64,000 bases of DNA, from positions 62,001-126,000 of the forward strand of contig JAHBUZ010000006.1 of NCBI GenBank assembly GCA_019637815.1, in the 5' to 3' direction. Under the pieces are notes generated by a model that did not search any database, had not been told where the DNA came from, and saw nothing but the letters and a program-made list of their open reading frames with translations. Made by a program: the position numbers and the translations under genes. Below are positions 50,791-58,643 of the stretch, piece after piece. This DNA is from Chloroflexota bacterium (lineage in GTDB: Bacteria > Chloroflexota > Limnocylindria > Limnocylindrales > CSP1-4). The first letter of the stretch is position 1. The number at the start of each line of letters is the position of its first letter.

Positions 50791-52282
50791 CGGCCGCGGC
50801 GGCGCGTGCCAGCACCCGGTCGACGTCCGCATCGGTCCAGCGACCCGCGAGGTCCGCGAGGTCCAGCACCCCGAAGCGGTCGCGCAGCAGGTGGGCGTTC
50901 GCGACCGCCCAGCGCGCTGTCACGGGGTCGGCACCGAGGTCGCTGAACGTGGTCGGCGCACCGGCCGCTCGCAACGTGCCAACGACCCACGCCGGCTCGG
51001 CGAGCAGGGACTCGATGCGCGCCCGGACAGCCGGCCAGGCATCGATGAGGCGTTCCCGTGCCGGACCCGCGGCGACCCACGCCCGCAGCTTGTGGCCGTA
51101 CAGCCGCCAGCATTCCTCGGCCGTCTCGCCACTCGGGTCGAAGCGGCCGAACACCTGATCGATGCGCGCCCGCGCGACGCGCTCCTCCGGGGCCTGGTCC
51201 AGCAGCCGCACCGGGTCGAACCGCTCCAGCAGGTCCTGCCAGAGTGCTGCCACGACGACCGCGGCCACGCCCACCTGGGCGCCGTGGTAGCCCGTGGGCG
51301 AACCGGTCCGGATCGCGGCCATGTCCAGGAGGTGGCTGATGGCATGCTCGGCACCGGAGATGGGCGCGGTCCGTCCCGCGACCCCCAGCGCGAGGCCGCT
51401 GCGCGTCATGCGATCGCACAGCCAGGCCAGCGACGCGCCGTCCCGCCGCGCGATCCCCGATGCGACCTCCCGCAGCCGCTCCGCATCGTCGCGGAACAGC
51501 CCCACGACCGCCTCGTCGTATCCCGGATCGAGCCCGACCTCCGACGCGAGCAGCTGATCCGCGGGACCCGTGAACACGGACGTCAGCTCGCCGACCCCTG
51601 CCTGGTTGAGGACGTCCGGGGCACCCGCCACGACCCCCAGGTCGATGACCAGGGCGTCCGGCCAGCGTGACGGCAGGGTCCGCTTGGCGCCCCGCACCAG
51701 GAGCACCGCCATGTCATCGGTGAAGGCGTTGACCGAGCACGCGGTCTGGATCACGAGATACGGGATGTCCATGGCGCTCGACGTGCCGTCCATCGACCCG
51801 GCGGGGAGCGACCCATCCGCCGCTCCGTCCTCGGCTGGGCTGCCGTCGATCGGCACCGCCTGGGTCGCGGCCTTGCCGATGTCGCAGATCGTGCCCGATC
51901 CAACGGACACGACGCAGCCCGCACCGGCGAGCGCCCGCCGCGCGTGGGCCACGGTCGCCAGATCGGCGTGCACCTCCGCGCCGGGTGTGCCCAGGGTCAC
52001 GACGCGCGCCCCGAACGGCGCCAGCAGCGCCACGATGTCCGCCTTCAGGTCACGGCCATGCCGTTCCATGCTCGACGCGTCCGTGAGGACCACGACGGAT
52101 CCCGGTCGAGCGTACGCACGGACCAGGTCCGGCAGGTGACCCAGCACGTCCCCGCCCTGCACGATGGCATGCATGCCGATGGGCCGGAGCCGCTCCGGGT
52201 GCGTGCTCCGGGCAAGACGTGCCCGTACATCGTCGAGCGTCCGATCTTCCGCCAGATGGGTGGCCGGGCGCGTGGCGGCCAT
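50777..52282 (-). CDS. Glycerol-1-phosphate dehydrogenase (AraM/EgsA family)
   Basis: 501 residues, longer than AraM (about 395) owing to N-terminal and C-terminal additions. NAD(P)-binding VVSVGSGTICDIGKAAT, then IQTACSVNAFTDDMAVLLVRGAKRTLPS, and the metal ligands in SGAEHAISHLLDM and TGYHGAQVGVAAV. The family interconverts sn-glycerol-1-phosphate and dihydroxyacetone phosphate. In a catabolic operon oxidation is likely. First gene of an operon with the HAD phosphatase and TIM-barrel protein, divergent from the GntR gene and sharing its operator. Confidence 0.88.
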   Translation of the reverse strand: MAATRPATHLAEDRTLDDVRARLARSTHPERLRPIGMHAIVQGGDVLGHLPDLVRAYARPGSVVVLTDASSMERHGRDLKADIVALLAPFGARVVTLGTPGAEVHADLATVAHARRALAGAGCVVSVGSGTICDIGKAATQAVPIDGSPAEDGAADGSLPAGSMDGTSSAMDIPYLVIQTACSVNAFTDDMAVLLVRGAKRTLPSRWPDALVIDLGVVAGAPDVLNQAGVGELTSVFTGPADQLLASEVGLDPGYDEAVVGLFRDDAERLREVASGIARRDGASLAWLCDRMTRSGLALGVAGRTAPISGAEHAISHLLDMAAIRTGSPTGYHGAQVGVAAVVVAALWQDLLERFDPVRLLDQAPEERVARARIDQVFGRFDPSGETAEECWRLYGHKLRAWVAAGPARERLIDAWPAVRARIESLLAEPAWVVGTLRAAGAPTTFSDLGADPVTARWAVANAHLLRDRFGVLDLADLAGRWTDADVDRVLARAAAAGGGL

Positions 52283-52340
52283 GGTGTCCTCGCTACGGGC
52301 TCGGGTGAGCGTTCGATTCTGCCCGTCGACGACGGGGATT

Positions 52341-52356
52341 CACTAGTCGTATGATG
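52341..52356. promoter_or_regulatory. Regulon operator, site 4
   Basis: CACTAGTCGTATGATG, 12 of 16 matches to the shared palindrome with a perfect right half GTATGATG, followed by ACTTACG, similar to the right outer arm TGACTTTGC of site 2. Located between the divergent glycerol-1-phosphate dehydrogenase and GntR genes. Confidence 0.65.
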
Positions 52357-52510
52357 ACTTACGCGAACGCTATCCGTCAGGCCGCCGGTCGTCAAGCGCG
52401 AGCGGTGACCGACACAGCCACGCGACGGGCGTGCGATCGCGACATGGCACGCAGCCGGGCCGACCGGCGTGGGAGGATACGGGCATGGACGACACCCGGA
52501 GGTCTGGCTG

Positions 52511-53263
52511 ATGGCCCGGTCACGTGTCCGCCCGCTGCTCGCCGACGTCGTGCGCAACGAGCTGCGACGGGCCATCGTGGCGGGGGAGTTCCCGTTCGGC
52601 AGCAAGATGCCCAACGAGGACCTGCTCGCGGAGCGGTTCGGAGTGAGCCGTGTCACCGTGCGGGAGGCCGTGCGCGGTCTCATCGAGGATGGCTACGTGG
52701 TGCGCCGCCAGGGTGCGGGCACCTTCGTCACGCGTCGACCCCACCTGCGTAACTCGCTCGACAGCAACTTCAGCTACACGGCCTTCCTGGAGAGTGCGGG
52801 TACCCGTGCCGGGAAGCAGGTGCTGTCGCTCCGGACGATCGCGGCGGACGAGGAGTCGGCACAGGCACTCGCCGTGGACCCGGGCACCGAGGTGGTCGAG
52901 GTCCGACGCATCCGCACCGCGGACCGTCGTCCGGCCATCTACTCCATCGACCAACTGCCCCGTGACCTCGTCGATCCGGTGCGCGACAAGGACGCGTTCC
53001 AGGGGTCGATGTATCGCTTCCTCTCGGACACCGGTCATGCGGTCGACCATGGGGACGCGGTGCTCCATCCCGCGGTCGCGGACCGTGAGCTGGCACGCAT
53101 CCTCGAGGTCGCCGCGGGCACGCCGCTCCAGCACCTGTCGCAGGTGGACGTGGATGCGGCCGGGCGGCCCGTCATGTACTCCCGGGAGTGGTTCGCGCCG
53201 ACGGTCATCGAGCTGCGTGTCTACCGACGCGGACCGGGCGTGTTCGAGGATCCGACACACTGA
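52511..53263 (+). CDS. GntR/HutC-family regulator, likely master of the regulon
   Basis: 250 residues; ATG at 52511 with GGAGG 9 bases upstream. Winged helix at about 10-75 (ADVVRNELRRAIVAGEFPFGSKMPNEDLLAERFGVSRVTVREA, then VVRRQGAGTFVTRRP) and a UTRA ligand domain at about 85-245 (VEVRRIRTADRRPAIYSIDQLP, GRPVMYSREWFAPTVIELRVYR). It lies beside one operator copy and first in an operon with two permeases. A phosphorylated sugar or polyol is a likely effector, as for other HutC-type proteins. Confidence 0.92.
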   Translation: MARSRVRPLLADVVRNELRRAIVAGEFPFGSKMPNEDLLAERFGVSRVTVREAVRGLIEDGYVVRRQGAGTFVTRRPHLRNSLDSNFSYTAFLESAGTRAGKQVLSLRTIAADEESAQALAVDPGTEVVEVRRIRTADRRPAIYSIDQLPRDLVDPVRDKDAFQGSMYRFLSDTGHAVDHGDAVLHPAVADRELARILEVAAGTPLQHLSQVDVDAAGRPVMYSREWFAPTVIELRVYRRGPGVFEDPTH

Positions 53264-54144
53264 CCGCCGCGGTCCGCCGAGCGACCTCGCGAGCGCCGCG
53301 ATGGCTGTCCGGCGACCGTCTCACCGTGGCCGTCGCCCTGGCCCCGTTCTTCGTCTTCTGCGCCCTGTTCGAGCTGGTGCCGGTACTCATCCTGCTCGGC
53401 GGCGCGCTGGGTGGCTGGCAGGAGCCCACCCTGGACTACGTGCTCAAGGTGTTCACCCACCCGATCTATCGCCAGGGCGTCATCAACAGCTTCATGCTGG
53501 CGACCGCCTCGGCGCTCGTGGGCACGGTCATCGGCACGGCCGTGGGATACGTCATCACCGCCACGCGGCACGAGCGGGTGCGTCACGGTGCGACCGCGCT
53601 CGCCAGCCTCACGTCCAGCTCGGGTGGGGTCTCGCTCGCCTTCGCGTTCATCACCGTGCTCGGCGCCACGGGTGCCATCACCATCGCGCTGCGGCTCGTC
53701 GGCATCGACCTGTACTCGGTGTTCTCGCTGTACACGATGACCGGGCTCATCGTGGTCTACAGCTACTTCCAGATCCCCCTGATGGTGGTCCTGATGCTGC
53801 CCGCGTACGCGGCCGTGAAGCGCGAGTGGCGGGAGGCCTCCATGGTCCTGGGTGGCACGGCGCGTGACTTCTGGCGCCACGTGGGCATCCCGGTGCTGGC
53901 GCCGGCGATCATCTCGGGCTTCATCCTCATGTTCGCGAGCGGCATGGGGGCCTATGCGACCGCCGCGGCGCTGGTCGGCCAGTTCAACCTGATGCCGCTC
54001 CAGATCCAGCGCCTCCGAGCCGGTGAGGTCATGTTCGACCCTGCGCAGGCGGATGCGATGGCGTCCCTGCTGCTGCTGTTCGTGGCGGTGGCCGTACTGC
54101 TCAACCAGGTGGTCGGGCGGCGGGCGCGTCGGTGGGCGCGATGA
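53260..54144 (+). CDS. ABC permease, PotB/AfuB type
   Basis: 294 residues from CTG 53260, which overlaps the GntR stop (CTGA) and has GAGGA 9 bases upstream. No ATG or GTG is well placed: GTG 53188 would overlap the regulator by 76 bases and GTG 53326 would cut into the first helix. Six helices, with the EAA-like loop REASMVLGGTARDFWRHVGIPVLAPAIISGF (about 186-216). VNSF/INSFMLATASALVGTVIGTAVGYV is typical of spermidine/iron/hexose-phosphate-type importers. Confidence 0.88.
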   Translation: MTAAVRRATSRAPRWLSGDRLTVAVALAPFFVFCALFELVPVLILLGGALGGWQEPTLDYVLKVFTHPIYRQGVINSFMLATASALVGTVIGTAVGYVITATRHERVRHGATALASLTSSSGGVSLAFAFITVLGATGAITIALRLVGIDLYSVFSLYTMTGLIVVYSYFQIPLMVVLMLPAYAAVKREWREASMVLGGTARDFWRHVGIPVLAPAIISGFILMFASGMGAYATAAALVGQFNLMPLQIQRLRAGEVMFDPAQADAMASLLLLFVAVAVLLNQVVGRRARRWAR

Positions 54145-54185
54145 CGGCGGGCAGGGACCGCATGACCCGTCGGTGGGTGGGATGA
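54141..54185 (+). CDS. 14-aa mini-ORF between two permease genes
   Basis: MTAGRDRMTRRWVG. Its ATG overlaps the stop of the first permease and its TGA overlaps the ATG of the second. The segment consists of three ATGAC-containing steps about 20 bp apart, suggesting a duplicated junction. Same pattern as at 49841 and 55890. Confidence 0.35.
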   Translation: MTAGRDRMTRRWVG

Positions 54186-55051
54186 CCGCCTCCGGACCGT
54201 CGACCGCTGCCACGGGCGCACCACCCCCGCAGGCGGTGCGTCGAAGCCGTCGCCCCAGGGAGCTGGGTTACTCGCTGCTGCTCCTCGCGTTCGCGGCGTT
54301 CCTCATCGTGCCCATGGTGGGCACCGTGCTGTTCTCCATCAGCGAGGGCTGGGTGGACACGGTGCTGCCCACGCGCTACACACCCGAGTACTGGGCGAAC
54401 GCCCTCGCGGACCCGCTGTTCCTGCCCACGATCTCGCGGTCGGTGATCGCCTCGGTGGCGTGCATCGTGGTCTCCATCGCGCTCATGGCCCCGACCATGT
54501 ACGTCCTCCACATCAGCGCACGCCGTCTGCGGCCAGTCGTGGAGGTCATCTCGCTGGCGCCCTTCGCATTGCCCGCCGTGGTCTTCGCGCTGGGGCTCAT
54601 CCGGGCCTACTCGGTGCCGCCGCTCGTGCTGACCGGGACGCCCACGCTGCTGATCATCAGCTACACCGTGATCTCGCTGCCGTTCGTGTATCGGGCCATC
54701 GACAACGCGATGCTGTCGGTGGACACGCGGACGCTCTACGAGGCCGCCCGGACCCTCGGCGCGTCACGCTGGGCCCCGTTCCGGCACATCATCCTGCCGG
54801 GGATCCGACGCGGGCTCGCGGCAGCCGCCCTGCTGGTGTTCGCGGTGACCTTCGGCGAGTACACCCTGTCCGCGTTCCTGGTGGGGGACCTGTGGCAGAC
54901 CAGCGGCGTGTGGCTCTACAAGATGTGGGACCAGCATCCCCACGAGACCATGGCCGTGGGCATCGTGTCCTTCGCCATCTCGTGGGGCTGCTCGATCGCG
55001 CTGCTGTACCTGTTCGGTCGACGGACCGGCGGCGACCGCGTGGGCGTCTAG
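54182..55051 (+). CDS. ABC permease, PotC/AfuB type
   Basis: 289 residues. A Pro/Ala-rich N-terminus of about 30 residues precedes six helices (LGYSLLLLAFAAFLIVPMVGTVLFSISEGW). EAA loop LYEAARTLGASRWAPFRHIILPGIRRGLAAAAL (about 187-219), the contact for the ATPase encoded at 56002. FGEYTLSAFLVGDLWQTSGVWLYKMW is a family feature. It pairs with the permease at 53260. Confidence 0.92.
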   Translation: MTASGPSTAATGAPPPQAVRRSRRPRELGYSLLLLAFAAFLIVPMVGTVLFSISEGWVDTVLPTRYTPEYWANALADPLFLPTISRSVIASVACIVVSIALMAPTMYVLHISARRLRPVVEVISLAPFALPAVVFALGLIRAYSVPPLVLTGTPTLLIISYTVISLPFVYRAIDNAMLSVDTRTLYEAARTLGASRWAPFRHIILPGIRRGLAAAALLVFAVTFGEYTLSAFLVGDLWQTSGVWLYKMWDQHPHETMAVGIVSFAISWGCSIALLYLFGRRTGGDRVGV

Positions 55052-55131
55052 GACCAGGTCGCCGATCAGCGGCCGCGGGCGGCCCGCGACATCATCGAGC
55101 CCCGGGGCCTCGTCAGCGAGCCTGACGCCCG

Positions 55132-55893
55132 TCAGCGCGCCGCCGCGACCAGCGCCTCCGCGTCGTCGCCCATCAGTCCGTCACAGCCAAGCGCCTTCGA
55201 GGCCTCGATCTCCGCGGGCGTGTTGATGGTCCACGACCAGATCGCGATGTCCGCGGCGTGGAGTGCCGCCACCAGCTCCCGGGTGATCTGCGTGTGGAGC
55301 ACCTGCATCACGCGGGCGCCGATCGCCTGCGCCTGCGCGACCACTGCCTCCGGCGCCAGGGGCCCGACCTCCGGCAGCCGGTCGGGTGCCACGTCCAGGG
55401 TCGGGTAGCGCCGCCGGATGGCACCCAGCGCGACCTGGTCGAAGGAGCTGACGAGGTGCCGCTCCAGCTCGCCGCGTGCCGCCAGCCGGTCCGCGACCGC
55501 GTCCGCGATGGCGAGCGACCGGGCGTGGTCGGCGCCCTTCACCTCGAGGACCAGGACGATGCCCGACTCGGCGGCGAGGTCCAGGAGCTGGTCGAGCGTG
55601 GGGATGCGTTCGCCCCGGAACCGCCCACCGGACCGAACACCGGCATCGAGCGTGCGGAGCTGTTCGAGCGTGTGCTCGGCGACCGGGCCATGGCCATCCG
55701 TGGTCCGGTCGAGCGTCGTGTCATGGAGCATCACGAGGTGGCCATCCGCGGTCAGGTGGACGTCCGACTCGATGGCATCGACCCCCGCGTCCACGGCGGC
55801 CCGGAAGGCGGCCATCGTGTTCTCCGGGATCGCGATGGAGTGGCCACGGTGGGCGAAGGTGAGCGGCCGGCCATCCCGTCGCCAGGGATTCAT
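55132..55893 (-). CDS. Glycerophosphodiester phosphodiesterase
   Basis: 253 residues. Splits glycerophosphodiesters into glycerol phosphate and an alcohol. GDPD motifs: FAHRGHSIAIPENTMAAFRAAVDAGVDAIESDVHLTADGHLVMLHDTTLDRTTDGHG with the catalytic HR, metal Glu-x-Asp and second His; then VLEVKG, LVSSFDQVALGAIRRRYP, WSWTINTPAEI and CDGLMGDD. No signal peptide, so cytoplasmic and dependent on import. It follows the ABC ATPase in one operon and is preceded by a mini-ORF. Confidence 0.95.
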   Translation of the reverse strand: MNPWRRDGRPLTFAHRGHSIAIPENTMAAFRAAVDAGVDAIESDVHLTADGHLVMLHDTTLDRTTDGHGPVAEHTLEQLRTLDAGVRSGGRFRGERIPTLDQLLDLAAESGIVLVLEVKGADHARSLAIADAVADRLAARGELERHLVSSFDQVALGAIRRRYPTLDVAPDRLPEVGPLAPEAVVAQAQAIGARVMQVLHTQITRELVAALHAADIAIWSWTINTPAEIEASKALGCDGLMGDDAEALVAAAR

Positions 55894-55949
55894 CGGGCGT
55901 CCTCGGGTCGCTGGAGGCCGGATCGGTCATCCCGGTGCCAAGGGTTCAT
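55890..55949 (-). CDS. 19-aa mini-ORF before the phosphodiesterase gene
   Basis: MNPWHRDDRSGLQRPEDAR, a near-copy of the true start MNPWRRDGRP. A 30-bp segment is identical at 55889-55918 and 55945-55974, so a 56-bp unit was duplicated. The mini-ORF stop overlaps the real ATG (ATGA). Confidence 0.4.
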   Translation of the reverse strand: MNPWHRDDRSGLQRPEDAR

Positions 55950-56001
55950 CGGGCGTCCTCGGGTCGCTGGAGGCGGGGCCGGCCGTCGCAGAGCCACGGG
56001 G

Positions 56002-57138
56002 TCACGCTGCATCCTCCGCTCCGATGCCCGGCTCCAGGCCGGCGTCCAGGTCACCGAGGTCCGCCCGGATGTCCCCGAGGCCGATGCACGCCTCCGGCGG
56101 GAACGTGAGTCGGACCCGGTCACCGCGCTCGGGTGGCACCTGGTCGCTCGGCGCGTCCGCGACCACGTCCCCGGCGGACGTGCGGACACGGAGTCGTGAT
56201 GCCGCACCCAGGAACAGCCGCTGCTCCACGACGCCGTCGACGGAGCCGAGGGGCGCGGTGGAGGACTCGTCCGGCGCCAGGGACCGGACACCGACACGTT
56301 CGGGTCGGACCACGACCAGGATGTGGTCGAGCGTGGATCCCTTGCCCAGGTCCGCGAGACGCAGGGCCACGCCGCCCCAGCTGACGAGCCCCGCCGCGCG
56401 GTCGGTCACATCGGCCGGGAGACGATTGGCGGCGCCCACGAACGAGGCCACGAAGGGGGTCGCCGGTCGACCGTAGAGCGCTTCCGGCGGTCCCGCCTGC
56501 TCGATACGACCGGCGCGCATGACCACCACCTCGTCGGAGATGGAGAGCGCCTCTTCCTGGTCATGGGTGACGTACACCGAGGTGATGCCCAGCTGCTGCT
56601 GGATGGTCCGGATACCCTCCCGCAGCGCCACCCGGACCTGGGCGTCGAGGGCGGACAGGGGCTCGTCCAGGAGGAGCACCCGAGGCTCGATGGCGAGCGC
56701 CCGGGCGAGTGCGACGCGCTGCTGCTGGCCGCCGGACATCTGGTGCGGGTAGCGCTTTGACGCATCGCCGATCTGGATCAGGTCGACCATCTCCGCCACG
56801 CGCTTCGCGATGCGGTCCCGGGGCCACTTCCGGAGTCGCAGGCCATAGCCGATGTTGTCCGCGGCGGTCATGTTGGGGAACAGCGCGTACGACTGGAAGA
56901 CCATGCCGATGCCTCGCCGGTCCACGGGCACGTGCGTCACGTCCTCGCCCCCGATGGCGAGGACGCCCTCGTCCGGCTGCTCCAGGCCCGCGATCATGCG
57001 CAGCAGGGTCGTCTTGCCACAGCCGCTGGGGCCGAGCAGCGAGAGCAGGTGGCCTTGCGCCACGTGGACATCGACGCCATCCACCGCGGTCACTTGACCG
57101 AAGCGCTTGACGACACCACTGATCCGGAGGTCGCTCAT
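56002..57138 (-). CDS. ABC transporter ATP-binding protein (PotA/AfuC/MsiK type)
   Basis: 378 residues from the ATG at 57138. Walker A LLGPSGCGKTTLL, Q-loop MVFQSYALFPNMTAADN, signature MSGGQQQRVALARALA, Walker B VLLLDEPLSALDAQV, switch VTHDQEEAL. The C-terminal TOBE domain (about 250-365) is present (VRPERVGVRSL, LGAASRLRVRTSAGDVVADAP). It is the only importer ATPase in the window. It surely serves the PotBC-like permeases, and it could also energise the two CUT1 importers. Confidence 0.95.
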   Translation of the reverse strand: MSDLRISGVVKRFGQVTAVDGVDVHVAQGHLLSLLGPSGCGKTTLLRMIAGLEQPDEGVLAIGGEDVTHVPVDRRGIGMVFQSYALFPNMTAADNIGYGLRLRKWPRDRIAKRVAEMVDLIQIGDASKRYPHQMSGGQQQRVALARALAIEPRVLLLDEPLSALDAQVRVALREGIRTIQQQLGITSVYVTHDQEEALSISDEVVVMRAGRIEQAGPPEALYGRPATPFVASFVGAANRLPADVTDRAAGLVSWGGVALRLADLGKGSTLDHILVVVRPERVGVRSLAPDESSTAPLGSVDGVVEQRLFLGAASRLRVRTSAGDVVADAPSDQVPPERGDRVRLTFPPEACIGLGDIRADLGDLDAGLEPGIGAEDAA

Positions 57139-57217
57139 ACGGTCCGTTGATCCACCGTTCACATGTGGAGGGTTGACGACAGGCGGTACTGCTGTCCACC
57201 ATGGTAAAGGCGTCAGA

Positions 57218-57233
57218 CATCATACGGCTGATG
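57218..57233. promoter_or_regulatory. Regulon operator, site 5
   Basis: CATCATACGGCTGATG, 14 of 16 matches to the ideal palindrome with a perfect left half. Between the divergent ATPase and binding-protein genes. Confidence 0.7.
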
Positions 57234-57319
57234 GGTTGGGCGACGGAGACGTCCCGGACCGCAGCCGCCAGCCACGATGCCGACCGGTCGGGTGTCCGGC
57301 GGCAGGGAAGGAGAGTCCG

Positions 57320-58408
57320 TTGCGCGCCACACGCACCCTCGCCGTGCTCATGAGCACGGCCATGCTGGTCCCGGCCGCGGGTATCGGCGCAGTCGCCCAG
57401 TCGCCGTCGACCGACCCGGTCATCGCCGCGCTCGAGGAGGCGACCCGCGCGGAGGGCGCCATCAACAGCTACGGCATGCCCGACGACTGGACGAACTTCG
57501 GGGAGATCTTCGCGAACTTCACGACGAAGTACGGCCTGAGTCACACCGACACGGACATGTCCAGCGCGGAGGAGATCTCCAAGATGGACGCCGAGAAGAA
57601 CAACCCGGTCGCGGACATCGGTGACATCGGCATCCTGTTCGGTCCCATCGCGGTCCGGACCGGCGTCGCCGAGTGCTACAAGGCGACCGTGTGGGACAGC
57701 ATCCCGGACTACGCCAAGGATCCGGACGGCTGCTGGACCGGCTGGTACCAGGGGACGATCTCGTTCGCGGTCAACACGGACGCGACGGGTGGCTTCGTGC
57801 CCCAGACCTGGGAGGACCTCAAGAACCCCGCGCTCGCCGGCAAGGTCGCCATCAGCGACCCGATCGCGGCCGCGCAGGGCCAGTTCGCCGTGCTCGCCGC
57901 GGCCTTCGCACACGGCGGCGACGAGACGAACCTCCAGCCCGGCATCGACTTCTTCCAGGCGCTCAACGACGCCGGCAACCTGTCGCCGCTGGCGCCGTCA
58001 CAGGCGAACCTGGAGATCGGTGAGATCGGGGTCGCGATCGTGTGGGACTACATCGGCCTGCCGATGCGTGACGCGCTCGCCGGGGTCGCACCCGTCGAGG
58101 TCGTCATCCCGAGCGACGGCACCACGAGCGCTCCGTATGTCGCCCTCCTGAACACCTACGGCGCCCACAAGAATGCGGCCAAGCTGCTGCTGGAGTACGT
58201 GCTGTCCGAGGAGGGTCAGATCCTCCAGGCACGCAAGTACGCGCGACCCATCCGGGACGACGTGGTCCTGCCGGACGATGTCGCGGCGGCGTTCCCGCCC
58301 CCGGAGGCATACGCCGCGGTCAAGCCGGTGTCCGACTGGGTCCAGGCCGCGACCGTCGGCCCGAGCCTGGCGGAGAGCTGGACCATCCCGGTGGGCCAGT
58401 CCAACTGA
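57320..58408 (+). CDS. ABC solute-binding protein, PotD/AfuA type
   Basis: 362 residues from TTG 57320, preceded by a strong GGAAGGAGAG. Signal peptide cut at GAVAQS, no lipobox. Mature sequence typical of the class-II iron/spermidine/hexose-phosphate group: LEEATRAEGAINSYGMPDDWTNF, VADIGDIGILFGPIA, QTWEDLKNPALAGKVAISDP, LEIGEIGVAIVWDYIGLP. Relatives such as AfuA bind phosphorylated sugars. With a GDPD in the regulon, a glycerophosphodiester or phosphosugar ligand is plausible but unproven. Confidence 0.9.
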   Translation: MRATRTLAVLMSTAMLVPAAGIGAVAQSPSTDPVIAALEEATRAEGAINSYGMPDDWTNFGEIFANFTTKYGLSHTDTDMSSAEEISKMDAEKNNPVADIGDIGILFGPIAVRTGVAECYKATVWDSIPDYAKDPDGCWTGWYQGTISFAVNTDATGGFVPQTWEDLKNPALAGKVAISDPIAAAQGQFAVLAAAFAHGGDETNLQPGIDFFQALNDAGNLSPLAPSQANLEIGEIGVAIVWDYIGLPMRDALAGVAPVEVVIPSDGTTSAPYVALLNTYGAHKNAAKLLLEYVLSEEGQILQARKYARPIRDDVVLPDDVAAAFPPPEAYAAVKPVSDWVQAATVGPSLAESWTIPVGQSN

Positions 58409-58445
58409 CGATGCGCGGGCGGACGCCCGCGGGTCCTCCTCCTCC

Positions 58446-58476
58446 GGCCCCGACCGTCCATGTGGCGGTCGGGGCC
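58446..58476 (+). terminator. Terminator after the PotD/AfuA-type gene
   Basis: Perfect 11-bp stem GGCCCCGACCG/CGGTCGGGGCC with a 9-base loop, 38 bases after the stop, and a smaller GCGGGC/GCCCGC hairpin before it. It separates the regulon from acdS. Confidence 0.75.
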
Positions 58477-58643
58477 GTACCGTGTGCGGGTCGGCGCGGT
58501 GACCCGCATGGGTCGCGGTGCGGTGGCTCTCACGGGCCATGGCATCGCGCAGGGAGCCGTGGTGCGCCCGACGCCATCGCGCCACCCGACCGCGTGGCAC
58601 CATCAGGATCCGCCCACGATCCGCCGCGCAGGATGGAGCCCCG

